From an uncultured Alistipes sp. (GTDB lineage: Bacteria; Bacteroidota; Bacteroidia; Bacteroidales; Rikenellaceae), in contig CANQDE010000003.1 of assembly GCA_947591475.1 (NCBI GenBank), positions 1-64,000 of the forward strand: 64,000 nucleotides of DNA, in the 5' to 3' direction. This document shows, piece by piece, positions 17,417 through 25,943 of the stretch (position 1 is the first letter of the stretch; each line of letters begins with the position of its first letter). The position numbers and the translations under genes were made by a program. The notes below the pieces were generated by a model. It ran no database searches. It worked only from the letters and a program-made list of their open reading frames with translations, and was not told the origin of the DNA.

Positions 17417-18616
17417 ATGGTACCGAGAATTGTATTGAAACGGGGTAAGGAGGAGTCGTTGATGCGTCGGCATCCGTGGATTTTCTCCGGCGCTATCGAC
17501 TTCATCGAGGCCGAAGAGGAGGCCGACATCGTCGAGGGGGCTTTGGTCGAGGTGTACGACCACGCGCGGAAGTTCATCGCGCTGGGCCATTATCAGATCG
17601 GTTCCATCGCCGTGCGGGTGCTATCGTTCGAGCAGGAGCCCGTCGATTCGGCTTGGTGGTGCCGCCGCATCTCCGTGGCGTTCGACGTGCGACGGACGTT
17701 GGGACTGGTCGACAACCCCGAAACCGATTGTTATCGGTTGGTGCACGGCGAGGGCGACGGCCTGCCCGGGTTGGTCGTCGACATTTACGGTCATACGGCC
17801 GTCGTGCAGTGCCATTCGGTGGGGATGTACCGTTCGCGTATGGAAGTCGCTGCGGCCATCCGATCGGTTTACGGCGACCGAATCGGGGCCATTTACGACA
17901 AATCGTCGCAGACTTTGCCTTTCAAGGCCGATTTGGGGGCCGTCGACGGCTATCTGTGGGGCGGTCCGGTGGCCGTGCCGCAGGTAGTTTCGGAGCACGG
18001 CGAACGCTTTTTGGTTAATTGGGAGCAAGGGCAGAAAACCGGCTTTTTCCTCGACCAGCGCGAAAACCGCGAATTGGTGAAACGGTACGCCAGCGGACGG
18101 ACGGTGCTCAATACGTTCTGTTATACGGGCGGATTTTCGGTCTACGCGCTTGCGGGCGGGGCTAAGGAGGTTTGCTCGGTCGATTCGTCGGAGCGCGCCG
18201 TGGCGTTGGCTTCGGAGAATATCCGGTTGAATTTCGGCGACGGGGCCGTGCATAGCGAGGTAGCGGCGGACGCCGTGGAGTATCTGCGGAACATCGGCGA
18301 CCGGTACGACCTGATTATCCTCGATCCGCCGGCTTTCGCCAAACACCACAAGGTGCTGGGCAATGCCATGCAGGGATATAAACGATTGAACGCTCGCGCT
18401 TTGTCGCAGATTCGGGCGGGCGGCATTCTCTTCACCTTTTCTTGCTCGCAGGCCGTCTCGAAGGAGTTGTTCCGCACGACGGTTTTCTCGGCTGCGGCGA
18501 TCGCCGGTCGCAAGGTGCGCATCCTGCACCAACTGACCCAGCCGGCCGACCATCCCATCGACATCTACCACCCCGAGGGCGAGTACCTCAAGGGATTGGT
18601 GCTATACGTCGAGTAG
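17417..18616 (+). CDS. rlmI: Class I SAM-dependent rRNA methyltransferase (RlmI-like)
   Basis: A 399-residue protein with the RlmI/RlmK layout. An N-terminal PUA domain begins RIVLKRGKEESLMRRHPWIFSGAI. It is followed by an EEHAD-type linker, then a Rossmann methyltransferase with VLNTFCYTGGFSVYALAGGA (SAM loop) and DLIILDPPAFAKH (catalytic loop). RlmI makes m5C1962 in 23S rRNA; orthology here rests on domain order and length. The conserved catalytic Cys in FTFSCSQAVS is present. The start ATG sits in the AT-rich block ATTAATAAAAATGG. The gene stands alone after a module A repeat. Confidence 0.88.
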   Translation: MVPRIVLKRGKEESLMRRHPWIFSGAIDFIEAEEEADIVEGALVEVYDHARKFIALGHYQIGSIAVRVLSFEQEPVDSAWWCRRISVAFDVRRTLGLVDNPETDCYRLVHGEGDGLPGLVVDIYGHTAVVQCHSVGMYRSRMEVAAAIRSVYGDRIGAIYDKSSQTLPFKADLGAVDGYLWGGPVAVPQVVSEHGERFLVNWEQGQKTGFFLDQRENRELVKRYASGRTVLNTFCYTGGFSVYALAGGAKEVCSVDSSERAVALASENIRLNFGDGAVHSEVAADAVEYLRNIGDRYDLIILDPPAFAKHHKVLGNAMQGYKRLNARALSQIRAGGILFTFSCSQAVSKELFRTTVFSAAAIAGRKVRILHQLTQPADHPIDIYHPEGEYLKGLVLYVE

Positions 18617-18623
18617 AACTTCG

Positions 18624-19376
18624 TTATTCCATCGGCCGGATGCGGACTTCCGTGATGCCTTCGAGCGCTGTCGCCAGTGCTTCGAGGTCGGTTTGCTGCT
18701 CCACTTCGCCGTAGTGATAGGGATAGAAGATCGTCGGACGGATGGACTTGACGGCTTGCACCGCCTGTTCGACGGTCATCGTGTAGGGTTGGTTGACCGG
18801 CAGAAACGCGACGTCGATGTTGCGCAAGGCGAGCAACTCGGGGGTCGGTTCCGTATCGCCGGCGATGTAGATGCGGGTGCCGCCGATGGTCAGAATATAG
18901 CCGCAGTCCTCACGTTCCTTCGGATGGAATTGCAGATGCCCCGGCGTCGTGTTGTAGGCCGCTACGGCTTCGATTTTCACCCAGTCGCGCGGCGAAACGA
19001 CGCTCCCCGGGCGCATGACGTGGCAGTTCGTGTCGAACGCTTCGGCCGACGTCCGGTCGCAAACGATGTCGGTCGTTCGCGTCGTGATGTCGTCGATCGC
19101 CTGCCGATCCAGATGGTCGTAGTGCGAATGGGTAATCAGCACGAGGTCGGCCTTGGGCAGTTTCGCATAGTCGGCATAGGTGTGTACGGGGTCGATGTAG
19201 AGGATGCGTCCTTCGCCGGCCGCGATGGAGAGCGAAGCGTGCTTGAAAAAGGTGAAAGTCAGTTCCTGCCCGTCGCGTGCGACGAGGGTGTCGGTCGGAT
19301 AGGCGGGTGCAGTCGTACGCCCGTGTCCTAAAAAGGAGAATAGCGACATGATGATGAACAGATTGAAGCGTTTCAC
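18624..19376 (-). CDS. Metallo-beta-lactamase-fold hydrolase (UlaG-like)
   Basis: A 250-residue protein with a short metallo-beta-lactamase fold. The metal motif is THSHYDHLD near residue 90; further His/Asp ligands are in YIAGDTEPTPE and FYPYHYGEVE. The family holds many different hydrolases and the substrate cannot be read. The N-terminus (FNLFIIMSLFSFLGHG) looks like a signal peptide, so it may be exported. The listed start is GTG at 19376, only 4 bp after a TATCTTTA box at 19388-19381; an ATG at 19349 is the alternative. Convergent with the rRNA methyltransferase gene, 7 bp apart. Confidence 0.8.
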   Translation of the reverse strand: MKRFNLFIIMSLFSFLGHGRTTAPAYPTDTLVARDGQELTFTFFKHASLSIAAGEGRILYIDPVHTYADYAKLPKADLVLITHSHYDHLDRQAIDDITTRTTDIVCDRTSAEAFDTNCHVMRPGSVVSPRDWVKIEAVAAYNTTPGHLQFHPKEREDCGYILTIGGTRIYIAGDTEPTPELLALRNIDVAFLPVNQPYTMTVEQAVQAVKSIRPTIFYPYHYGEVEQQTDLEALATALEGITEVRIRPME

Positions 19377-19420
19377 CGAATAAAGATAGGGATTTTCGTT
19401 CGTTTTGCAAAAAAAATCCG

Positions 19421-19428
19421 TACATTTG
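19421..19428 (+). promoter_or_regulatory. Candidate -7 box for the lipoprotein gene
   Basis: TACATTTG, about 70 bp before the ATG at 19499. No TTTG box at the ideal distance was seen. Confidence 0.4.
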
Positions 19429-19498
19429 GACGCAACGATATACGAATCGGCACGGATAAACCGTTCGCTATTACGGAAACAACTAAAAACGATACGAT

Positions 19499-20389
19499 AT
19501 GAAGATGAAAAAAGGCTTGATTGCTTTGCTGCTGACCCTCCCGATTGCCCTGACCTCCTGTTTGGACAGTTCCGACTCGGAGCCGGATCCGATGGCTCCC
19601 GGTATCTCCATCTACAATGCCGCCCGCGTCAAGAATCAGCTCGCTTTGTTGCCGGCCGATGTCGGTATCCGGTTGTCGATGTTGCTGAACGAAGCCGACA
19701 AACGGGGCATGGCCGAAGAGAATCGGTTGGACGTCATGATCGAGGGTTCCGAGGTGTTGTTGCGGGATAAACTTTTCCCGAGCGGTACCGTCATCACGCA
19801 GGAGGGAACGAAATATACGTTCGAATTCCGTAAAGACGCGTCCTATTACGAAGGGACTGTCGAGGTAGAGACCGGCGGTACTTCGTGGTCGGACGACAAT
19901 TTCGAATGGACGATTACGACCTCGGGACTGAAAGCCGATGTCAACAACGGTTTGAACAGCGTTACCTATACCTATTCGGATGAGGGAACGACGGTGCTTT
20001 CCAACGGTCTCGGTGTGGATATAACATTGACGGACATCTGGTTGAAGAGCTCCGATCACAATATGCTCGAAGGTTGGTCGGGCGATTATTCACTGACGGC
20101 CGGCGCTTCTTCGTGGGCCTATTCCGATTGCCACGAAAAGGAGTTCAAGATGAACGGGGGCGGTCGTGATTCGTCGCTCTCGTGGGAAGTTACGAACTTG
20201 AACTACAAGGGCGCGGAAAATACGTTGACCGGACAGATCGTTGGCTTGATCCTTTCGGGTACGGTCGATTGCCGACTGGTCGGAAGTTACAACACGGAGT
20301 ATTATCCCAGTCCGAACGTGAAGATTGTTTTCTCGAACAACGGTCAATCCCATACGATTACCTACAACGGACAGATTTCGCAGCGATAA
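19499..20389 (+). CDS. Lipoprotein of unknown function
   Basis: A 296-residue lipoprotein with a signal sequence ending in the lipobox LTSC (Cys at about residue 21), followed by an acidic stretch DSSDSEPD typical of surface-exposed Bacteroidota lipoproteins. The rest is rich in beta strands with many Thr, Ser and Tyr and no Cys-rich or catalytic motif that I can see. I do not recognise the family. It stands alone, with a TACATTTG box at 19421 and a terminator right after the stop. A second Met two residues in (19505) is equally possible as start. Confidence 0.8.
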   Translation: MKMKKGLIALLLTLPIALTSCLDSSDSEPDPMAPGISIYNAARVKNQLALLPADVGIRLSMLLNEADKRGMAEENRLDVMIEGSEVLLRDKLFPSGTVITQEGTKYTFEFRKDASYYEGTVEVETGGTSWSDDNFEWTITTSGLKADVNNGLNSVTYTYSDEGTTVLSNGLGVDITLTDIWLKSSDHNMLEGWSGDYSLTAGASSWAYSDCHEKEFKMNGGGRDSSLSWEVTNLNYKGAENTLTGQIVGLILSGTVDCRLVGSYNTEYYPSPNVKIVFSNNGQSHTITYNGQISQR

Positions 20390-20410
20390 TTTGTGCGCGA
20401 AAAAGATTAC

Positions 20411-20442
20411 AGCGGAGCATCGAGGAGAGGCTCCGCTTTTTT
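20411..20442 (+). terminator. Terminator after the lipoprotein gene
   Basis: AGCGGAGC, an 11-nt loop, GCTCCGCT and a run of six T. It lies 22 bp past the lipoprotein stop and abuts the end of cbiO. Confidence 0.85.
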
Positions 20443-21134
20443 CATATCGTTTCGCAGGCGGCGAGGACTTCGGCCGTCGGGCCGTCGGCGACCAACGTGC
20501 CGCGATGCAGCACGAGCGTACGGGTGCACAGTTCGCGCACTAATTCCATGTCGTGCGTGGCGATGAGCATCGTATGGCGGAATGTGCGGATCAATTCGAG
20601 CAGTTGCCGGCGGGCCGGCGGATCGAGCGAGGCGGTTGGCTCGTCCATGACCAGGATCGACGGCTCCATGGCCAGCACCGTGGCGATGGCCACCCGTTTT
20701 TTTTCGCCGCCCGAAAGGCGCCCGGGTGCCCGATGCCGCAGTTCCGTCGCTCCGACGGCGGCCAACGCTTCGGCGACCCGTCGTTCGATTTCTGCATCGT
20801 CAAGCCCCATGTTCGCCGGGCCGAAGGCAACATCCTCCTCGACGGTGGGCATGAAAAGCTGGTCGTCGGGTTGCTGGAACAGATAGCCCACCGTCCGGCG
20901 AATCGTGGGCAGCGTGCGTCGCGTAATCGGAATCCCTCCTACGACGACCTGTCCCGTAGTCGGGAGCAGCAGCCCGTCGGCATGCAGCAGCAGGGTCGTT
21001 TTGCCGGCGCCGTTGGCTCCGACCAAGGCCGCTTTCTCGCCGTGCGTGAGCTCGAACGAGACGTCGTGCAGCGCTTCGTGGCCGTCCGGATAGCGGTATC
21101 CGACCTGTTCGAATCGGAGGTAATGGTGGCTCAT
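20442..21134 (-). CDS. cbiO: Nickel/cobalt ECF transporter ATP-binding protein
   Basis: A 230-residue ABC ATPase of the energy-coupling-factor type. Walker A is ALVGANGAGKTTLLLH, the signature is LSGGEKKRVAIA, Walker B is SILVMDEPTASLD, and the Q-loop is YLFQQPDDQLF, typical of CbiO/EcfA. It powers metal uptake together with CbiQ and CbiM, whose genes lie directly upstream on the same strand, with cbiO starting about 5 bp before the cbiQ stop. Only one ATPase gene is present, as usual for CbiMQO systems, so it should work as a homodimer. The link to urease points to nickel, which is inference. Confidence 0.95.
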   Translation of the reverse strand: MSHHYLRFEQVGYRYPDGHEALHDVSFELTHGEKAALVGANGAGKTTLLLHADGLLLPTTGQVVVGGIPITRRTLPTIRRTVGYLFQQPDDQLFMPTVEEDVAFGPANMGLDDAEIERRVAEALAAVGATELRHRAPGRLSGGEKKRVAIATVLAMEPSILVMDEPTASLDPPARRQLLELIRTFRHTMLIATHDMELVRELCTRTLVLHRGTLVADGPTAEVLAACETI

Positions 21135-21138
21135 GGCA

Positions 21139-21933
21139 TCATAGCAATCGTTCGGGTGAGACGAACCGCAGACCGACGATGACGGCGCTCCACCCGACGA
21201 CGTAGAGCGTATCGGCGGTGCGCCAGCGGGTGCGGGTGTACGGAAGCGCGGGCATGCGGCCCGTGAATCCGCGGGCGGTCATGGCTCGGCCGATGCGTTC
21301 GGCCCGATCGAACGTCCGCAGCAGCAGCTGGCAAATCAAGGTACCCCAGATGCGCAGCGGATAGTTGCTTCGTCCGAAGCTGCGTGCGTCGATGGCCATC
21401 GACAGGGCGATGCTTTCGCGCAGCAGCAGGCACAGATAACGATGGACGAAAAGCAGTTGCGTGGTGAATGCCTCCGATACGCCCAATTGTTGGAGGCTGC
21501 GGCAAAGGCGGGGATAGCCCGTGCTGTCGATCAGCAGCAGCAGCGCCTGCACCGAGAGCAGGCCGCGCAGCAGTAGGACGGCGAACATCGTCCACCCGAC
21601 GCTGACGGCGAGCGGGCCGATGCGGAAGAGCGTTTCGCGCTCCTGGAAAATGTCGAACAGGCCGATGAAGGCAACGAACGGCACCACGATCAGGGAGCGG
21701 CGCAGAATCGGGCTGTAGCGGAATCCGCCGATCGACGCGGTCAGAAACGGATAAACGGCAAAGAGCAACGTATCGGAGAGCTGCGTGAGCGGTACGGAGA
21801 GCAGGGCGACCAGATAAACGAGCGTTACCAACAGTTTCGACCGTCCGTCCAACCGATGCAGCAGCGTCGGGCAGCGGTCGGTTCGTTCCGCCGCTTCCAG
21901 CCGGTCGATAGCCCGTGTCAACCGTTCTCTCAT
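21139..21933 (-). CDS. cbiQ: ECF transporter transmembrane protein CbiQ
   Basis: A 264-residue membrane protein from the ATG at 21933, which overlaps the cbiM stop by 4 bp (ATGA). Several hydrophobic segments are visible (LLVTLVYLVALLSVPLTQL, LIVVPFVAFIGLFDIF, TMFAVLLLRGLLSVQALLLL). The coupling motifs of the T-component are SMAIDARSF and RAMTARGF, the two Ala-Arg-Gly/Ser-type helices that dock on the ATPase. It links CbiM to CbiO in nickel or cobalt uptake. The open frame continues upstream to 22647, but that part is antisense-type shadow within cbiM and is left out. Confidence 0.92.
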   Translation of the reverse strand: MRERLTRAIDRLEAAERTDRCPTLLHRLDGRSKLLVTLVYLVALLSVPLTQLSDTLLFAVYPFLTASIGGFRYSPILRRSLIVVPFVAFIGLFDIFQERETLFRIGPLAVSVGWTMFAVLLLRGLLSVQALLLLIDSTGYPRLCRSLQQLGVSEAFTTQLLFVHRYLCLLLRESIALSMAIDARSFGRSNYPLRIWGTLICQLLLRTFDRAERIGRAMTARGFTGRMPALPYTRTRWRTADTLYVVGWSAVIVGLRFVSPERLL

Positions 21934-22895
21934 GGCTTTTTGTGCGTCGGGCGAAGCAGGCGGGCCGTTCCGATGACGACGAGCAGCACGACGCCCGTTC
22001 CGACCAATCCGGCGAAGGAGGTGTCGTAGTCGGGCAGCAGCGCGGTGCGTTGTTGGAGCCGGGCGGCGGTTGCGTGCGGTGCATCGGCCGGTGCGGTGAG
22101 CTCCGTGGTGCCGGTCAGCCGTTCGACCGACCATTCGAGCCCGTCGGGACGGGAGGAGGCGATCCACGAAAAGAGCCCGCCGAGCAGCAGTGCACAGCCG
22201 ACGAACGCTGCGAGCAGACGGGCGGTTTTGCGTCGGTTGGGGCGGGGCAGGTCGTTGCGGAGCAGTTCCGGACGGTATCGCTGCACGGCGCAGAGCACGG
22301 CGGCGGTTCCCGCTCCCTCGCCGATGCCGATCAACAGATGGATGGGCGACATCAGCAACAGGAATCGGCCGGCCGGCAGGGCGGTGATGCCGGAAAGTTC
22401 GGTTTCGAGCACTACGGCCAAGGCTCCTAATTGTAGGGCGACGATTCCGGCCGCCAGTGAGGCAGCGATGATGCGTCGCGGCGTGGGATTCGTTCCGGCG
22501 ATGGGCCGGTAGACCAACGGATAGGCGACCAAACACGATAGAACGGCCATGTTGAAAAGGTTGCATCCCAAGGCCAGCAGCCCGCCGTCGGCGAACAGCA
22601 GACATTGCAGGATGATGACCGAAGCGAGCGTCAGCAGCGCCGCCCACGGCCCCAACAGCGCCGAGAGTAGGATGCCCCCTATCAGATGACCGCTCGACCC
22701 CGTGCCCGGAATGGCGAAGTTAATCATCTGCGCGGCGAATACGAACGCCCCCGTTACGCCCATGAGCGGCACGAGCCGTTCGTCGTCGCGGCGTTGTCGG
22801 CTTACCTTCCGGCCCGCTGCGCCGAGCAGCAGCAGCGAAACCGCTCCTGCCGTTGCGGCCACCTCGGGCGAAACCAAAGCATCGGATAGGTGCAT
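21930..22895 (-). CDS. cbiM: CbiM/CbiN fusion, substrate-binding membrane protein for nickel/cobalt
   Basis: A 321-residue protein. The N-terminal part is CbiM/NikM, beginning MHLSDALVSPEV; in this family the Met1-His2 end helps bind the metal. A further conserved region is NFAIPGTGSSGHLIGGILLSALLGPWAA. The C-terminal part (about 215-321) matches CbiN/NikN, with SSRPDGLEWSVERL before the last membrane segment. NikMN fusions recognise Ni(II) or Co(II) and feed an ECF transporter. The urea channel is 7 bp upstream and urease lies farther upstream, so nickel is the likely cargo, but the sequence alone does not decide. Confidence 0.92.
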   Translation of the reverse strand: MHLSDALVSPEVAATAGAVSLLLLGAAGRKVSRQRRDDERLVPLMGVTGAFVFAAQMINFAIPGTGSSGHLIGGILLSALLGPWAALLTLASVIILQCLLFADGGLLALGCNLFNMAVLSCLVAYPLVYRPIAGTNPTPRRIIAASLAAGIVALQLGALAVVLETELSGITALPAGRFLLLMSPIHLLIGIGEGAGTAAVLCAVQRYRPELLRNDLPRPNRRKTARLLAAFVGCALLLGGLFSWIASSRPDGLEWSVERLTGTTELTAPADAPHATAARLQQRTALLPDYDTSFAGLVGTGVVLLVVIGTARLLRPTHKKP

Positions 22896-22901
22896 GGATG
22901 G

Positions 22902-23906
22902 CTATTTTTTGTGGTGCCAGTCGGTGTGATCGACCTGTTCGGTCTCATCGAACCGGATGAGCGGCAGCAGAAAGAGCCACGTCGCGACGCAGAACGGAGC
23001 GGTCAGCGTAGCGATTCCTACGGGTGCCAGCAGCATGTTCATACCGGCTTGGATGAAGACTGTAACGCAGATGCCCAGCAGCGCCCAGACGGCCGACCGG
23101 AGGTTCGGCTTGTAGAATACGGTGGCCAGCGCGATGGCCGTCAGTACGGCGCTGAATCCGTAGAGGCCGCTCGACACGTCGGCGCCCGAAGCTCCCAACG
23201 CCAGCGCGATGCAAAGCGCTACGGCCGAGCCGATGGCGGCCCAGAGGGCGGCCCACAGGTTGCTGACGGCCAGCCCGACGAGGAAGAAAAGTCCGGTGAT
23301 CCACGAGTTAATCAAAAAGACCTGGGCGACGCCTTTGAGCCACCAGACGATCCAGTCGATGAATCCGAAATGTCCTGCCGCGGTGAAAGCTGCGGGCAGC
23401 GTCGGATCGGAGAGGTGGACGGGCGGCAGACCGTGCATCGCGCGGGCGGCGAGCAGGAAAATCCACGTGCTGAATACGAAGGGGAAGGTGAACGAATTGA
23501 CCTTCCACGGTGCCATCACGCGGTTGAATCCGGCGCGTACCCACGTCGTGAGCGCGGCGCAGAGCACCAACGCCAACCACATCCAGACCGTGTTGCCGAG
23601 GAAGGTCGGGAAGGCGCAGCCGACCAGAATGCCGTTGAATCCCCACAGACCGTGCTTCCCGTCGTCGTCGGGCAGTCCGAGCAGGTGGCCCGTAACGGTC
23701 GAGACGATCAGTCCCAGCAGGGCGCCCCATGCGACGAGACCCAGCCCCTCTTGGTAGCTGCCCCAGAAGATGCCGATCAGAAAGAAAAATCCCGTCCATG
23801 AATTGTTTTGAAACATGACCTGTCCGGCGCCGCGCAGCAGCGTTGTCAGAAAGTCGATCGATTGCGTGCGAGGCTTTTCCGCCTCCATCGTTGTTTGGTT
23901 TTCCAT
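22902..23906 (-). CDS. Urea transporter (UT family)
   Basis: A 334-residue membrane channel of the UT family, made of two homologous halves. Each half carries the family motif region: FTFPFVFSTWIFLL in the first and TAPFCVATWLFLLP in the second. The opening RGAGQVMFQNNSWTGFFFLIGIFWGS is also typical, as is NSWITGLFFLVGLAVS in the repeat. It lets urea cross the inner membrane down its gradient. It lies just upstream of cbiM on the same strand, with ureD 203 bp farther up across a module A repeat. Its place between urease and the nickel importer supports the assignment. Confidence 0.95.
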   Translation of the reverse strand: MENQTTMEAEKPRTQSIDFLTTLLRGAGQVMFQNNSWTGFFFLIGIFWGSYQEGLGLVAWGALLGLIVSTVTGHLLGLPDDDGKHGLWGFNGILVGCAFPTFLGNTVWMWLALVLCAALTTWVRAGFNRVMAPWKVNSFTFPFVFSTWIFLLAARAMHGLPPVHLSDPTLPAAFTAAGHFGFIDWIVWWLKGVAQVFLINSWITGLFFLVGLAVSNLWAALWAAIGSAVALCIALALGASGADVSSGLYGFSAVLTAIALATVFYKPNLRSAVWALLGICVTVFIQAGMNMLLAPVGIATLTAPFCVATWLFLLPLIRFDETEQVDHTDWHHKK

Positions 23907-23939
23907 ATTTTTTCGGTAATGTTGTTTTTAGTTCTTATT

Positions 23940-24006
23940 CGGGGCGGTCAGCGGCGGGCCTCCGCGGGCGGAGGCTTCGGCCCGCGCGGCTCGTTGAGCC
24001 GCATTG
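23940..24006 (-). repeat. Noncoding repeat, module A (copy A4)
   Basis: GGCGGGCCTCCG..CGGAGGCTTCGGCCCGCG, then GCGGCTCGTTGAGCCGC. It lies in the 203-bp gap between ureD and the urea transporter, inside an otherwise same-strand run of genes. The rest of the gap shows no clear feature except GTTAATAAAA at 24100. Confidence 0.85.
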
Positions 24007-24109
24007 TTATATCGGTCTGTTTGAACGTTTTTTATTCATACGGTCGGTCGTTCGGCAGGCAGCAAGGCGTTCGAAAGCGAACCGAAGCTCCGGAGCCGTT
24101 AATAAAAAA

Positions 24110-25018
24110 TCAGCGCCACGGAAATTCGTCCGGCAGCGGACGGCCCTTGACGCATTGGCGTACGTCGCTGCAAAATCGGCGGACGAGCCGTTTCACAGCT
24201 CCCGTATCATTGCCGAGCACCTTGTAGCTCAATCCGCAGTCGTTCGGCAGGCGGGTGATGCCGGCGGCCAGCCGACTCTTGCGATCGATGAAGGCTTTCG
24301 TCCGTCCGTAAAGGTCGGCGACCTTGTCGGGCGGCGTCAGCACGACCGCGTTCGCAAAGATGTCGTAGCCGTTCATCGCTCCGAGCCGTTCCGGTGAAAG
24401 GCGGTCGGGCCGGACGATGAATTTTTCCTGAAAAAGCGGTGTTTCGTCGGGCCGTTGGGCTCGCGTCTTCACCGAAAGGATGTCGTAGCAGAAGCGTTCG
24501 CCCGTACCGAAGTAGCGGCGGCCGCTCATGTAGATTTCCGAATAAAAAAGGGTCGCTGTGGGGTCGATGCGGATCGACGTATCGACCTGATAGCGGGTGT
24601 GCCGGCAGGGGATGACCGGTTCGGGCAGATACTCCAAGTAGGCTCCGGCTTCTAATTCGATGCGTTGCGTCAGCCCCGAATAGTTGCGGCGCATTTCGGC
24701 CAATTTGGTTGCTGCACCTGTCGATACGTGGGCGAACGCATTGCGCCGGACGACGAAATGTTGTTCGTAACGGTCGCCATCGACGTTTGGGCCGCCCGAC
24801 GAGAGGATGTAGACGCATGGCATTTCGGGCATCGCCTCGTCGAAGTAGAGCTCCTGCTGGACGATCAGCGGCGTGCGGCGTTCCAGATGACGCAGGATGG
24901 ATTTCCCGTCGCCGTCGAGCTCGAATCCCAGATAGAGGTAGCCGCGTTTTCCGGTCGGAGCCGTGTGCAGCCCTCCCGCGAAGGGGCGCATCTCTTTGGC
25001 ACAAACGGTCGGCGTCAT
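24110..25018 (-). CDS. ureD: Urease accessory protein UreD
   Basis: A 302-residue UreD/UreH, the scaffold protein that binds apo-urease and brings UreF and UreG to it for nickel loading. The family is weakly conserved; seen here are GKRGYLYLGFELDGDG, QQELYFDEAMPEMPCVYILSSGG and DGDRYEQHFVVRRNAFAHVSTGAATKL, the usual UreD core. The start overlaps the ureG stop by 4 bp (ATGA, 25015-25018). It is the last accessory gene of the urease run. Length is slightly above the usual 270-290. Confidence 0.93.
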   Translation of the reverse strand: MTPTVCAKEMRPFAGGLHTAPTGKRGYLYLGFELDGDGKSILRHLERRTPLIVQQELYFDEAMPEMPCVYILSSGGPNVDGDRYEQHFVVRRNAFAHVSTGAATKLAEMRRNYSGLTQRIELEAGAYLEYLPEPVIPCRHTRYQVDTSIRIDPTATLFYSEIYMSGRRYFGTGERFCYDILSVKTRAQRPDETPLFQEKFIVRPDRLSPERLGAMNGYDIFANAVVLTPPDKVADLYGRTKAFIDRKSRLAAGITRLPNDCGLSYKVLGNDTGAVKRLVRRFCSDVRQCVKGRPLPDEFPWR

Positions 25019-25674
25019 GGTTCGGCGAGAGCGGTTTCGTTCTGCAAGGTTCGGTCGAGGTCGAAAAGGGCCATGCGACGGATCAGGGCGACCAATTCGT
25101 CGATGCCCTCGCCGGTCATGCAGTTGGTGAACAGAAAGGGTTTTCCGGACGAGCGCATCAACGCCGAATCGCGGCGCATCACCTCCAAATCGGCATGGAC
25201 GTAGGGAGCCAGATCGGTTTTGTTGATGACGAGGATGTCCGATTGCGAGATGCCCGGGCCGTCCTTGCGGGGAATTTTGTCGCCCGCCGCCACGTCGATC
25301 ACATAGATGAAGAAATCGACCAGCGCAGGGCTAAACGTGAGCGTCAGGTTGTCGCCGCCCGATTCGATCAGCACGATGTCTCCGTCGGGGAAGCGGGCCT
25401 CCATCTCTTCGACGGCGGCGAGGTTCATCGACGGGTCTTCGCGCACGGCGGTGTGGGGGCAGGCGCCGGTCTCGACGCCGATGATGCGTTCTTCGATCAG
25501 AATGCCCTTCAACATTTTACGGACGTGTTTGGCGTCCTCGGTCGTTACCACGTCGTTGGTGATGACCAGCACTTTGTAGCCCATCGCCAACAGGCGGGGC
25601 GTGATGGCCTCGATGAGGGCCGTCTTTCCGGAGCCTACGGGGCCTCCGATTCCGATACGACAAGTTTGTCCCAT
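25015..25674 (-). CDS. ureG: Urease accessory GTPase UreG
   Basis: A 219-residue SIMIBI-class GTPase. The P-loop is GIGGPVGSGKTALIEA (residues 7-22), followed by the nickel-binding Cys-Pro-His in TGACPHTAVREDPS, SGGDNLTLTFSPALVDFFIYVIDVAAGDKIPRK region pieces, and the NKTDLAPYV base-specificity motif. It hydrolyses GTP to put nickel into the urease active site with UreD, UreE and UreF. It overlaps ureD by 4 bp. Upstream, 269 bp with a module A repeat separate it from ureF. Confidence 0.97.
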   Translation of the reverse strand: MGQTCRIGIGGPVGSGKTALIEAITPRLLAMGYKVLVITNDVVTTEDAKHVRKMLKGILIEERIIGVETGACPHTAVREDPSMNLAAVEEMEARFPDGDIVLIESGGDNLTLTFSPALVDFFIYVIDVAAGDKIPRKDGPGISQSDILVINKTDLAPYVHADLEVMRRDSALMRSSGKPFLFTNCMTGEGIDELVALIRRMALFDLDRTLQNETALAEP

Positions 25675-25682
25675 TTTTTATT

Positions 25683-25935
25683 AGCGGCCCTTTTGAAAGG
25701 GCTTCCTTATGCGTTAGAGCGTTGATATGCTTATAAATGTTTTCGTCGCTGCCAACTGTTTTTGTTTCCCCCAAAAACGATGCGCCCCGTACCAGTTAAT
25801 AATAAGGCGGCTCTTTGGGCCGCGCGGGCCGAAGCCTCCGCCAGCGGAGGTTTTTTGTTAGCGGCATCGAACTTTATTTTGCTTTCGAACGCATTGCTGC
25901 CTTCCTAATTTTTCCGCAGTCTTCGTCCCGCGTTC
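25683..25935 (+). repeat. Noncoding repeat, module A, long form (copy A5)
   Basis: Begins GCGGCCCTTTTGAAAGGGCT, then TATGCGTTAGAGCG, CGTCGCTGCCAACTGTTTTT, CCCCGTACCAGTTAATAATA, GGCGGCTCTTTGGGCCGC and the GCCTCCGCCAGCGGAGG hairpin. A second stretch ends CCGCAGTCTTCGTCCCGCG. The whole 269-bp gap between ureF and ureG is filled by it, so it lies inside the urease operon. Confidence 0.85.
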
Positions 25936-25943
25936 AAACGCAG

